From: Dastarcus helophoroides
Taxonomy: Eukaryota > Arthropoda > Insecta > Coleoptera > Bothrideridae
NCBI GenBank assembly: GCA_028583605.1
Contig: CM053329.1
Coordinates: 31,768,992-31,832,991, forward strand
DNA length: 64,000 nucleotides
Direction: 5' to 3'
Under the pieces are notes generated by a model. That model did not search any database, had not been told where the DNA came from, and worked only from the letters and a program-made list of their open reading frames with translations. The position numbers and the translations under genes are program-made. Shown here piece by piece: positions 9,901 to 19,329 of this stretch (position 1 is its first letter; every line of letters starts with the position of its first letter).

Positions 9901-12891
9901 AAAACTAAAAATAAAAAGGTTTTAGTGATGGACGTTAGACTGGGGAAATTCAAGATCAATGATCACCTTTGAAGACTTTGTCGTCACATACAACCTAACA
10001 CAGAAGATTCCCAAAATTATACATTGGTGTCTGCTTATAACAACCAACTTTCGCTTAAAATGAACTAATTGATGGTATGGACAGTGTACTGTTATTTTTT
10101 TTTACGTTCAATCAACTCGCAAAAGACGAGTAGCATCAGCTACTCACACTATACGAAGCTCAAGTTAGGGCAACACTAGAATACTGTTCTCATATTTGGA
10201 GTTCAGCGCCAAAGCACCCTTTAGCTCTTTTGGATTCAGCTCAAAGAAGAGTGATTCGCCTAATTGATGATGAGAGTTTGACCGATTCTCTCGAAACACT
10301 AGAGCACAGAGGCGAATGGTTGGCGATTTATTTCTTTTCTACAAGTACTTTTATGAGATATGCTCACAGAAACTAATAGGATTGATCCCCCCAAGGCCAA
10401 AATTTTGGAGGCACACAAGACAGTCGGAGACAGCAAAATTCCGGTGCTTGACAGCTTGACACAGTGAGGACTTCTGTCTATAGAGACTCTTTTTTCTATA
10501 GAACTTCCAAGCTGAGGAACTCTATACCGAATGGGATTTTCCCCAAAAATTACAACCTATCCTTGTTTAAGAAGGCGGTTCATCGCCATTTATCCTTGTT
10601 TCCGCATCCTACTCGCAGTGCTTTGAAGGCATAATGGGGTTGTCCTTTGCGAGTTGATTGAACTTGAAAAAAAGCTGCATCCTATTTCAGAACATTACTT
10701 ATTAATTAGGCTGCACTAGGCACTTCTTAACTTGAATATTTCACATCCATTCCTTTACTTACTCTTGGTCCTTAAGAATGTACATGTGATTTACAGTCCT
10801 TTTGGCTAAGGAATCGCTAGGGAACAAGTTATTTACGGTTCCGTTGATGACAGTCTGCACAACACCTTGGTGCTGTCGCTCAAGCGGTAAACGTCCCAAA
10901 ACGAAGGCTACATCCACAATTGTTGCTGGTTTTTGTTTAAGCATCTCCACAAAACTGAAATTTCATTTGTAATTTTGCATCGACTAGCATTCATTTTAAA
11001 CTTACATAGAGTCGACATGTTCGATTTGCACGGTTTCGTTTGTTACGTATCTAATGCAACCCTCGTAAGCAGTGTGATCCCCGGAAATCCTCATGTGGAT
11101 CATATCACCGGGGACTATGGACGGTCGCTTTTCGGCTAAACCGGGAACTTCTAATTCTAACATTCCCCCGGCTAATACAGACATTGTTACCTGCGCAAGC
11201 GTCAATTAAATCAACGTTGACGATTTAAAGCTTGACCTACCTGCGACATGTTGTACTGCTCCAGCATGAGTTCCTCTGCGATTTGACACAACCACAACAT
11301 AACTTGAAAAAAGTATTGGTAATTTTCTTTGGTAACGTGCCCCGGTTGCAACTTATTCCTAACAAAAATGTAATTTAGTAAAAACAATATACAATACCTG
11401 TCAGCGACGTTATTTGATTATCGTTAGAAACCGACTGAAGCTTGGGTCTCGATTTTTGTCCCAAATTGATTGTATGCAATGCGACGCTTTCGAAATGAAT
11501 TCTGGCTGAAACGACTGCTTTAAATTTGTTATGAGGCTTATAGCCTGATATTTTGCCAATACTGTTGGGAATTTTAAAAAGTATATGTTGTAAAACATTA
11601 TTTTGAACATCACAATAGCTGAAATTGAGCATTTCTCGCTAAAGCTAACATCTTTCTTATAAATACATATCTGCTATAATGTGTTCAAAACGTCAAAAAT
11701 TCCTATGACAGGTTAGGTGATTTTCTTATAAATACAATTCACGAAAAGTCGCGGAGTTCTGCTAATAATAAAATAATAAGTTAATGGTTTCAAATTAGTT
11801 TAAGCAAGCTTAAATTAAAAACATAAAATTTAAAATTGATATCTTTACAAAAATTGAGAAAAAAAAAAAGATTGAAGAATAATTTAAGATACTGATTATT
11901 TAACTTTACCTAATTATTTAAATTTATGTATTTTAGCAACACTTAATAATATGAATACCACTGGGTAAGGTTTCTAATAATAACATAACGTAGATGATAA
12001 ACATATTAGTAAGTTAAAATGTTTACTAACGATAGTTTTACACTAGACACCTTATTCCGTACATTTTCCTCAGAGAAAAATATATAGAACATTTTGTGTC
12101 AATTTATCTCAGCTGTGTAGATAAGTCTCGGTTAAGTTCTTTCGAGACGTTTTTATCTCAGGGAGAAATGTACCGAATAAACTGTCTAGTGCAAACATAC
12201 CCAACAAAGAACTATAAAAAACACTTACTGTATCTCTCGCAAAGACATGAGCTGATTATAATTGTACGTCTGCCACTCTCTAAGGCCACCTCTGAGATAC
12301 AAATATAATTCCTTAGGAATTGGGTAGTTGTCTTGGTAATGCCTGAAAACCTCTAATAGAATCAAAATTTTATCAAAAATGTTACACCTTACTTTCGTCT
12401 CGAAGCAGACACGAAATGTTTAATGTCCTGTTTCCACGGTTCACCAGTATAAGGACTCTTCTTTTTTCCGCTTACAGTAATTTCATCATTTTCAACTTTG
12501 ATTACCACAGAGCGACATATGGAGAAAGACTGGTCTCTTTTAGCAATTTTACCAGAGGTGTTTTTAGTTTGAAAGGTAAACGAGACCGGGATTTTAAAAC
12601 TTCCATGGACAATTTCGGTGCAGGTGAATTTTATACGAAACGCATCGTATTTGGCCTCTAAAAGTATTACCTCTGTGAAATTAATTCGAATCGTGGGGAT
12701 TACTTCTTACTTGGCACTAGCTCTAAATAGGGTTCACGACCACTGACAAAATTATTTTTTTCATCCATGAATAAGTACTGGGGATGTAGTGTATCCGCGT
12801 TGATAATTAGAATGTTATTTTCCTTGGTCTCATTGATAACGGCGCACTTAAATACTAATTCATTGTGCAGCGTTAATTGCCTAGGCTTTAT
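3099..12891 (-). CDS. armi: MOV10/Armitage-type SF1 RNA helicase, partial (12 exons; 3' end off window)
   Basis: UPF1-like superfamily 1 RNA helicase of the MOV10/Armitage group. Known members unwind RNA with ATP in cytoplasmic granules, and insect Armitage acts in piRNA and siRNA pathways. Exons in gene order (all minus): 12711-12891, 12393-12672, 12301-12342, 11241-11358, 11006-11190, 10763-10954, 9623-9904, 4658-4962, 3740-3900, 3519-3688, 3336-3462, 3099-3284. Every junction has AG and GT and the codon phases match throughout, so I see no frameshift. Visible motifs are Walker [17 protein letters not shown] (Walker B), AGDPEQLGP (motif III), NFRSHP (motif IV) and [15 protein letters not shown] (motif V). 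The N-terminal exons carry the beta-barrel region with [11 protein letters not shown]. The last exon ends at a clean donor after LGFVRHPQ, so motif VI must lie beyond position 1. The 5' end is also incomplete. MOV10 versus Armitage identity is inferred and not settled. Confidence 0.85.
3901..4657. other. Helicase intron 8, nothing recognised
   Basis: A 757-bp intron between the DEAA-box exon and the motif IV exon. It is AT-rich without the TCGA-rich quasi-satellite pattern seen elsewhere. I found no transposon ends, open frame or RNA gene in it. Confidence 0.6.
4658..4962 (-). CDS. armi: Helicase exon 8: Walker B (DEAA) and motif III
   Basis: This 305-bp exon starts after the acceptor TTTTTAG at 4963-4964 and ends at a GTAGGAG donor. 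It encodes [28 protein letters not shown] (Walker B, binds the Mg-ATP) and [14 protein letters not shown] (motif III coupling ATP hydrolysis to RNA). These are hallmark segments of the UPF1/MOV10 helicase core. Its phase (1 nt in, 1 nt out) fits the exons on both sides. Confidence 0.88.
4963..8223. repeat. Quasi-satellite block in helicase intron 7, with polarity switch near 7050
   Basis: T-rich TCGA/AAATTT mosaic from about 5150 to 7050, then A-rich mosaic (AAAGTCGAAATTTT words) to about 8223. The open frames at 7043-7319 on both strands are by-products of this composition. A short perfect hairpin (TTATTATCTTATCT and its complement) sits near 6829-6862. A Penelope-end fragment interrupts the block at about 6055-6176. 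Confidence 0.65.
6055..6176 (+). mobile_element. Solo Penelope-family 3' end with hammerhead-like motif
   Basis: Matches the end of the Penelope-like copies at 46217-46322: CTGAAGAT, a stem-loop around TTGG, GAAACGC, TTAGAGCAACCTTTGTTG, then TTTCAGGGGACAAG and GAAGATAACCATGGACC. Relative to the young copies, the stem CATAGC/GCTATC has changed both members of one base pair (C-G to T-A). No inverted partner is visible beside it. Confidence 0.75.
8224..8880. mobile_element. hAT-type MITE with 21-bp TIRs and exact 8-bp target duplication
   Basis: The element runs 8232-8872 (641 bp). Both ends carry the same 21-bp inverted sequence, which begins CAGAGACTAAATAGACTG. It is flanked on each side by TTCTGAGC (8224-8231 and 8873-8880), a perfect 8-bp duplication. 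CAG-start termini with an 8-bp duplication are the signature of hAT transposons. No transposase frame is visible inside, so it is non-autonomous. It lies in helicase intron 7. Confidence 0.9.
8881..9480. repeat. A-rich quasi-satellite block
   Basis: Continuation of the A-rich mosaic interrupted by the MITE, with words such as AAAGTCGAA and TTTTGAAAAA. Nothing else was recognised before the Walker A exon at 9623. Confidence 0.6.
9623..9904 (-). CDS. armi: Helicase exon 7: Walker A
   Basis: A 282-bp exon bounded by acceptor TTTTTAG and donor ATAA|GTAAGT. It encodes [12 protein letters not shown] (Q-motif region), [18 protein letters not shown] (Walker A P-loop, nucleotide binding) and [16 protein letters not shown] (motif Ia). 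This is the start of RecA domain 1. The open frame on the opposite strand (9683-9925) is a shadow. Confidence 0.9.
10130..10690 (+). mobile_element. LINE family A, 3' fragment (reverse transcriptase C-terminus + 3' UTR)
   Basis: Degenerate + strand copy inside helicase intron 6. Translated pieces read [19 protein letters not shown] and [18 protein letters not shown], the post-RT C-terminal region of non-LTR retrotransposons. The end is shared with the copies at 13915, 27555-30275 and 54410: AAGGCATAATGGGGTTGTCC, then GATTGAACTTGAAAAAAA. It is 5'-truncated and frameshifted. Confidence 0.8.
10763..11358 (-). CDS. armi: Helicase exons 4-6: N-terminal barrel/linker region
   Basis: Three exons (11241-11358, 11006-11190, 10763-10954). 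They encode [35 protein letters not shown] (a conserved stretch of the MOV10/Armitage N-terminal region) and [16 protein letters not shown]. Exon phases 0/2/2 link cleanly to the Walker A exon. The reading frame between EYN..SQ and VTMSV matches the family order. Confidence 0.85.
11359..12300. other. Helicase intron 3, nothing recognised
   Basis: A 942-bp AT-rich intron. Short open frames at 11375-11632 read non-conserved sequence and are followed by a proper acceptor/exon, so I treat them as chance. No repeat ends were seen. Confidence 0.5.
12301..12891 (-). CDS. armi: Helicase exons 1-3 seen in window: N-terminal domain
   Basis: Exons 12711-12891 ([18 protein letters not shown]...), 12393-12672 ([33 protein letters not shown]) and a 42-bp exon 12301-12342 (YPIPKELY). 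The 42-bp exon end was chosen because TTT|GTATCT is the only donor giving phase 2 into the next exon; AGAG|GTGGCC at 12290 is out of phase. The beta-rich composition fits the MOV10/Armitage N-terminal region. The start codon is not visible; 12891 is preceded by an acceptor. Confidence 0.75.
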
Positions 12892-12945
12892 CTGAAAAAA
12901 TGGTTATTTAAAATTAAAGAAGTATTCTTCAGCGAGCACATCCAT

Positions 12946-13060
12946 AGACGTTCTTTTTATCGTTTTGATTCTAGTTCCAGCAATATTAACGTCTTTTGGT
13001 GCGGCTCCGAGCGAGTCCACATTTTTTAAGTATAAATTTAAAATATGCATAAGGAAGTTT
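12946..13060 (-). CDS. Possible further 5' exon of the helicase (weak)
   Basis: The minus frame here reads DSLGAAPKDVNIAGTRIKT with clearly higher GC than its surroundings. A donor ATG|GTGCTC would leave an intron of only about 50 bp before exon 12711-12891. No convincing acceptor or start codon is visible upstream. It may be a real exon or a conserved remnant. Confidence 0.3.
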
Positions 13061-13089
13061 AAATATCGAGATAAAAAATGGAACAAGGC

Positions 13090-16000
13090 AAGTTGTGATT
13101 ACAAAACAACGTCGCTCGCCAAGTTGAATGATTAATATTTAGAAAAAAAAGCAGCATCAAAAATTCGAGATAACTGTCAAAATTTCATTGAAATACTTAA
13201 AATTTATAAAAGTACACAAAAAAGTATAAATAGAAGAAAAAGTAGAAATGCTAAAAAAAATCTAAATTAAAAAATCGGTAGCTAGAAATTTTGAGGGAAA
13301 ATATAAAATTTCAAAATTAAAAAAACTTTGAAAACTATTAAAATTCTTAAAAACTATTCGCACTTACAATATAAATTTAAAAAATCCACATTTCCAAAAA
13401 AAAACTCAGAATTTATAACAACAATCAAAGTTTTAATCTTGAATTTAATAGAAAAAGGTAACATTTCAAAATTAAGTTCGAAACTTCGAGAATAAAAATT
13501 CAACTTATTCTTAATGTCGAAAACGTAAGTTTTTTTAATTAATGCAATCATTTTTAAATCTTAACATTGAAACTTTCAAAATATCAAAACAAATACTTCA
13601 TTAAAAAAAAGTATTCCTTAAATTATTATGAAAAAAAGGCAACATTTCGAAACTGAGCTCGAAATTTTGAAAATGAATTTAATTTTTTTTGATTCAAGAA
13701 ACAGCCGAAACTAATTCATTTTTTTAGGAAAAATAAATCAAAAATAAAAGCGCGAAATAGTAATTTGAAGCAGAAGTTGACATGCCCAAGAAATTCGAAT
13801 TCAATTAAAAAAAATGTTATCTAGTATAGCACTGATAGAAAAAAAGTAAAAATTGGAAGGTATACTTGGAATTGCGAGGAATTTGAATTTTTGGAATTAA
13901 AGGTTTTTTCTAAAGTTTAATCCACTCGCAAAGGGCAACCCCATTATGCTTTCAAAGCACTGCGACTAGGATCCGGAAACAAGGATGGATGGCGATGAAC
14001 CTCTTTAAACATGGATAGGTTGTAATTTTTGGGGAAAATTCCTTTCGGTAACGAGTTCCACAGCTTGGAAGTTCTATATAAAAAAGTCTCCGTAGGCAGA
14101 AGTCCTCACCGTGTCTACCTGAACTGCACAGGAATTTGCTGTCTCCGACTGATTAAACTCGAAATTGAAAAAAAAAGTCGAAATAAGAACTAAATTTCGA
14201 TATCAATATCGAACCTATATTAGGAGAATGCTCAAAATTTCAAGTAAAATATCAACATTTATAACAGAACCAGCATTACCATTATAAATTATGAATTTAA
14301 AATCGAAACTTCAAATTTAAAATCGAATTTTCGAATCTCAAATCGAAATTTCGCATCTTGAATACAAATTTCGAATTGAAAAAAGTTGAGATTTACCGTT
14401 TACGTCTGAATTTTTCATAAATCTTTAGAGAAAAATAATCACCTGACAAGGTAAACAATTTAGAAAAAAAATAATTAAAAAATGATTTTTGAGAAAACAT
14501 GGCAGTTGCTAAGAAACTGTGGTTAAAAAAAAATAAAAAGAAAATTTGGGAAACAAGTCAAAATTTGAAACAAGTCGCAATTTTCCAAAAAATGTAAATT
14601 AAAAAATCAAAAATAAAATCAAACTTCGAAAAAGCTCAATTTAAAAAAAAGTGATAATTTACACTATAATTCTTCAAGTGACCATATTTTTTAAAGTCAA
14701 ATTTTTAAAACGTAAAAATTTAAAATTGGAAAAAAAATTCAAAAACTCGAAATTTCAACAAAAAAATTTCCACGAGTTCGACACTTACAAAAAAATTAAA
14801 ATTCCAAGAAAACTTTAAATGCCCAAAATATGAGCTTTGATAAAACTCGAGAATTTGATGAAAAATCAAGACTTAAAAAAAACTGGATGTAAAAAATATT
14901 GTAATTTTACAATGTCTAAATTTTCAAAATAAGTTAAAATGTTTAGAAAAGTCCAAATTTTTAAAATTAAAATTTGAAAAAAGTCGAAATTTTGTATGTC
15001 GAAAATTTCAAAAAAAGACAATATTTTCAAAACAATTTTTTTTTAAGTTAGATTATTCAAAGCAAGTCAACATTTATAAAAAGTCAACATTTTTGAGAAA
15101 AAATCGAAATTTGGAAATTTTCAAAAATGAAAATTTCCAAAAAGTCCAAAAAGTTTCAATAGAATTTAAGAAACCATTTTTAGAGTCAACATTTTGATAA
15201 AAATGGAAACCTGACAACGGTGGAAATTCTGAAACGTCAAATTAAAAAAAAAACGGGATCTAAACCGTCAAAATTTCGAGAAAAAGTGGAAATTTCGATA
15301 AAACGGAAATTTGAAAGAAACAGGAAAATTTGTGATGTTAATTATTTTTAAAAAATCGACACTTACAATTCAAAATATTGGGAAAGATCGATATTTGGAA
15401 GTCAAAATTTTGATAAAATATCGAAGTTAAAAAAAATGGAAATTTAAAAAAAACAACCGGAAATTTTTCATGTCGGCATTTTTTATGAAAGAAAATTAAC
15501 GACAATAAAAATTTCGGGAAGAGGCAGAAATTTTTTAAAAACGAAAATTTGAAAAACTGGAAATCTTTAAAATAATACTTTTAAAAATTCAAAATTTTGA
15601 GAAAAATTCTAAACGAAAATTTAAAAAAATTGGAAATTATTTAACTGCGATTTTTTAAAGGACGGAATTAATAAAAAAATCCAAATTTCGAGAATAAGTC
15701 GACATTTTCATAATTCAGAAATAGTGGAATGTCGACATTTTTTAAAAAGATCGAAATTTTCAAAAAATTAAAATTTTGAGAATAAACCGAAATTTTCCAA
15801 TCAAGTTTTTTGTAGAAAACAATTCAAAAATTGAATAAATTGGGCAATTCTGAAAAAATCGAAAGTAAAAAAGCAAAAATTTATAAATAATTCAAAAATT
15901 TTGGCAGTTTCCAATTTTTAATAAAATAAAAATTTATAAGAGATAACATTTTCGAAGAAGGGAAAGAAATTTGGAAAAAGAAGTGGACATTTTTCAAAAT

Positions 16001-18430
16001 GTTGTAAACGGTGAAACTTTAATAAGCAATTAAAATTTTCAAAAAAAGTAGAACTTTCCAAAAGGGCCACATATTGAAGAAATGTCCAGCTTCAAAAATA
16101 TCAAAAATTGCAGAACAAGTCGACATTTTTCTAAAAGATTAAAGACCAGAATTTTAAAAAGTCAAGATTTTTAAAGAAATTCGAAATTTTGAACTGTCGT
16201 AACTTAAAAAATTCGAAATTTTAAAATCAAGTCTTTCAATAAGAAATGAAATTTTGAAAAATTTGACCTTTTCACATTTTGCAAAAATTTAGAATTTAAA
16301 AATAATTGGAATTTGCAAAAAAGTCGACATTTTTCCAAACGATTAAAAAGACTGAAATTTTGAAGAAATAGCGAAACCTAAAAAATTTGGCCAATCCAGA
16401 TTTTGAAAAAATGTCAAAAATATTGAGTTTTTAAAAAAATTGGAATTTGCAAAAAAGTCAACATTTTTCTAACAGATTAAAGATTGAAATTTTGAAAAAT
16501 CGAGATTTTCAAAGAAATTCGAAATTTTGAAAATGTTGAAACCTACAAAAATCGGAATTCTAAAATCAAGACTTTCAGCAAAAAAATAAAATTTTGCAAA
16601 TTGGCTGAAACTTTTAATTCGGAAATTTGAAAAATAAGACAAGATTTCCAAAAAAGTCGAAATTTTAAATAGCCAAAATGTTCAAAAAAGGTTAATATTT
16701 TGAGAAAATTCAAAAACTCGAAATTTTGATATATATCGAAATTTCGGCTTTTTTCTTGTAATTTCGGGTTAAAAAAACTGAATTTTTGAAAAAGTTATAT
16801 CTCGTTATTAAAAAAGGTCGACATATTGAAACATGGACATAAATTTCAAAAAACGTGAAATTTTCAAAAAAAAATGGAAACATTTCAAAAATTTAAAACA
16901 ATTTTAAGCCATAATTCCCCACCCCAAAAAATATGCTATAATTTTTAAAAAAGCGAAATGTTTAAATAAAGAATTTTAAAGTAAAATTTTCAAATGAACC
17001 CGAAAAAATTTCAAGACTAACAAGGACATTTTGAAAAAAATTAAAATTTTTAAACAAAATAAAAAATTTAATAAATGTGACTATTTTCAAGCTAAATGGA
17101 AATAAAAAAAAACAAGTGTTAAAATATTTGAAAATTTTGAAAAAGTTTTAAATTTTCCAAAATAAAAGCTAAAATATTGGGAAAGGGGGCAAAAATTTGA
17201 AAAAAGTCGAATATTCAAATCCAAAATTTTGAAAAATGTTGCAACTTTAATAAACATTTAAAATTTTCATAAAAAATAGAAAAAAAAATGTGAAAAAGTG
17301 CCACATTTTGGAGAAATGTCGAGCTTCAAAAAAATCAAAATTGGAAAAAAGTCGATATTTTTCTAAAAGATTAAAAATTGAGATTTTGAAATGTCAAGAT
17401 TTTCAAAGAAATGCAAAATTTTGAAATATCGAAACAAAAAAAAATCGAAATTTTAAAGTTTTTCAAGAAAAAATAAAATTGAAAAATGCGACCAAAAATG
17501 TAGAATTTTAAAATAATTGGAATTTGTACAAAAGTCGACATTTTTCTAAACGATTAAAAGGTATGAAATTTTGAAAAATTAAGGTTTTCAAAGAAATTCG
17601 AGATTTTGAAGAAATGTCGAAAAAAAAAATCGAATTATTAAAGTCAAGACTGCCAAGAGAAAACAAAATTTTGAAAAATTCGACCATTCCACATTTTAAA
17701 ATAATGTTATTTAATTGGAATTTCCAAAAAAGTCGACATTTTTGTAAATGATTAAAGACTGAAATTTTGAAAAATCAAGATTTTCAGAGAAATTCGAAAT
17801 TTTGAAGAAATGTCGAAACTTAAAAAATCGAAATTGTAAAGTCAAGACTTTCAGGAGAACATAAAATTTTAAAAAATTTGACTACTCCACATTTTGAAAA
17901 AGTGTAGTTTAAAAAGAAAGGAATTTTCAAAAAGATCGACATTCTTCTAAAAAATTTAAAAAACTGAAAATATGTAAATCAAGATTTTCAAAGAAATTCG
18001 AAATTTTATAGTCAAGACTTTGAAGAAAAAAATAAAATTTGAAAATGTCCGAATTTTTTGAAAGAAATTTGAATTTCTGAAATTTCGAAAAGATGGAAAT
18101 TTTGAAAAAGGTAAAAATTCTAAAAAACGCGAGTCTTAAATTTTGAAAAAATGCAAATTTTGGAAAAAGTCGTAATTCTGTCAATACTTTCAAAAAAAAA
18201 AACTCGATATTTTCGGAAAAACTTGAAGCTGAAAAACTCACATTTTTATTAGAAGTTGCAATTTTCGAATTTCAAATTTAGAAAAAGGCAAAATTTTGAA
18301 ATAAGGAAAGATTTATTTTATAAAGTAGAAGAAATCTTAACAAAAGTGAAATTATGAGAAAAAGTGAAATTTTGGGAAAATCAACCCTTCAAAAACCTAC
18401 ATTTTCAAAAATTCAAAGAGTGCATATTGG
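13090..18430. repeat. A-rich quasi-satellite array with ~200-bp units at 16.1-18.1 kb
   Basis: Long A-rich block of words like AAAAAGTCGAAATTTTGAAA. It is not random: the segment GTCGACATTTTTCTAAA followed by GATTAAA, GAAATTTTGAAAAATC and GAGATTTTCAAAGAAATTC recurs near 16116, 16322, 16455, 17343, 17532, 17731 and 17934. The last four are about 190-205 bp apart. The array is interrupted by a LINE 3' end at 13915-14160. No gene was seen; open frames such as 16469-16651 and 17927-18241 are composition artefacts. Confidence 0.7.
13915..14160 (-). mobile_element. LINE family A, 3' UTR fragment
   Basis: Minus-strand copy of the LINE family A 3' end: CCACTCGCAAAGGGCAACCC, then the regions matching GCTTGGAAGTTCTAT and GAAGTCCTCACCGTGTC. 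It is heavily 5'-truncated, with no coding part. It sits inside the A-rich array. Confidence 0.8.
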
Positions 18431-18518
18431 ACCCCCCTAGGGGCCCCCTTTGGTTTTGAAGTTCCGATTTGGACTGACTTTGGTAGGATATTGAGGATAC
18501 TACTGCTGCGTTCTAATA

Positions 18519-18524
18519 TTTATT
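18519..18524 (-). promoter_or_regulatory. Candidate polyadenylation signal of the enkurin-domain gene
   Basis: TTTATT on the + strand (AATAAA on the minus strand) lies about 34 nt downstream of the TGA at 18558-18560. The hexamer is common in AT-rich DNA, so position is the only support. Confidence 0.35.
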
Positions 18525-18557
18525 ACAAATTTTATCATAAATTCCTCGAAATTATAA

Positions 18558-19303
18558 TCATACATTAATTTTTACAAAAACTTTAGGCTTTTTAAAAATT
18601 GTTATTCCCTCATGAAGTTTCTTTAATTCGCTCTCCAGTTCCAGCTTTCCTCTTCCTGGTTTGCAGTGAACCGCTGACCACCGACAGACTATTTAATTCC
18701 TTTATCCTATCGGCGTAAGTTTTCCTCAACACTTGCAAAGTTTCCCTGCGTTCTTTTTGAGGAAGTAGCACGTGACCAGGCGGACAAATTACATGTTTTT
18801 CATTAAATGGATTCTGTTCCTCATTTTTTGAGATTGCCACGTTCATAAATATTTCTCCATTTTTCACTTCAAATCGACCGTCTTCTCTCTCCTGGGTTGT
18901 ACAGGTCCATACCATCCCCGCGGTCCATAATCTGTTGTGTAAGCGAAGATGGGTATAAAATGACGCCAGTTTCGAATATCTTGTTGATGTCGGTCGAGCT
19001 CTCTGTTTGCATCCCACGACTGGTAACACTGGATTCATCGGAGGTTGTCGCCGATTGTGTTTTACTGACAAAATCATCGTACACATCGTCATTTATCAAT
19101 GTGTACATCAAAGCGGGTTGACTTCTGGTAGATTTAGCTTTTTGGCGCTTGCGCATTCTATATCGACATTTCCTCTCTTTTTCATCGTCTTTTTCTTGCA
19201 GTAGATATTTTTGCAACTTTTTGATTTGTCTGATGTTCTCTCTGATGAAATTTCGCTTTTTTGGGCGGAAGCGACTTCTAAAGTTGTAGTAGAGGTATTC
19301 CAT
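18558..19303 (-). CDS. Enkurin-domain (ENKD1-like) protein, intronless, two +1 frameshifts
   Basis: About 248 codons when the frame changes are followed. The N-terminus MEYLYYNFRS precedes FIRENIRQIKKLQ, a basic helical segment like that before the middle of ENKD1 proteins. The C-terminus has the enkurin-domain pattern CPPGHVLLPQKERRETL, a KELNSL stretch, then LELESELKKLHEG and IFKKPKVFVKINV before TGA at 18558. Known enkurin-family proteins are ciliary or centrosomal, microtubule-associated. Two single-base insertions break the frame, one near 18897 (CCAG+G+AGAG) and one near 18633 (GGAA+A+GCTGG). Without them the domain reads through. A minus-strand AATAAA at 18519-18524 lies about 34 nt after the stop, and no poly(A) tract follows, so a processed retrocopy is not obvious. 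It could be a live gene with assembly errors or a recent pseudogene. Confidence 0.7.
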
Positions 19304-19329
19304 TAGAAGCGCCAGTTAAATTCGAAAGT

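Noticed and set aside
12229..12300. Longer version of helicase exon 3 ending at CA|GTAAGT (12229) or AGAG|GT (12290)
   Set aside because: Both put the next exon out of frame; the donor at 12301 keeps the phase.
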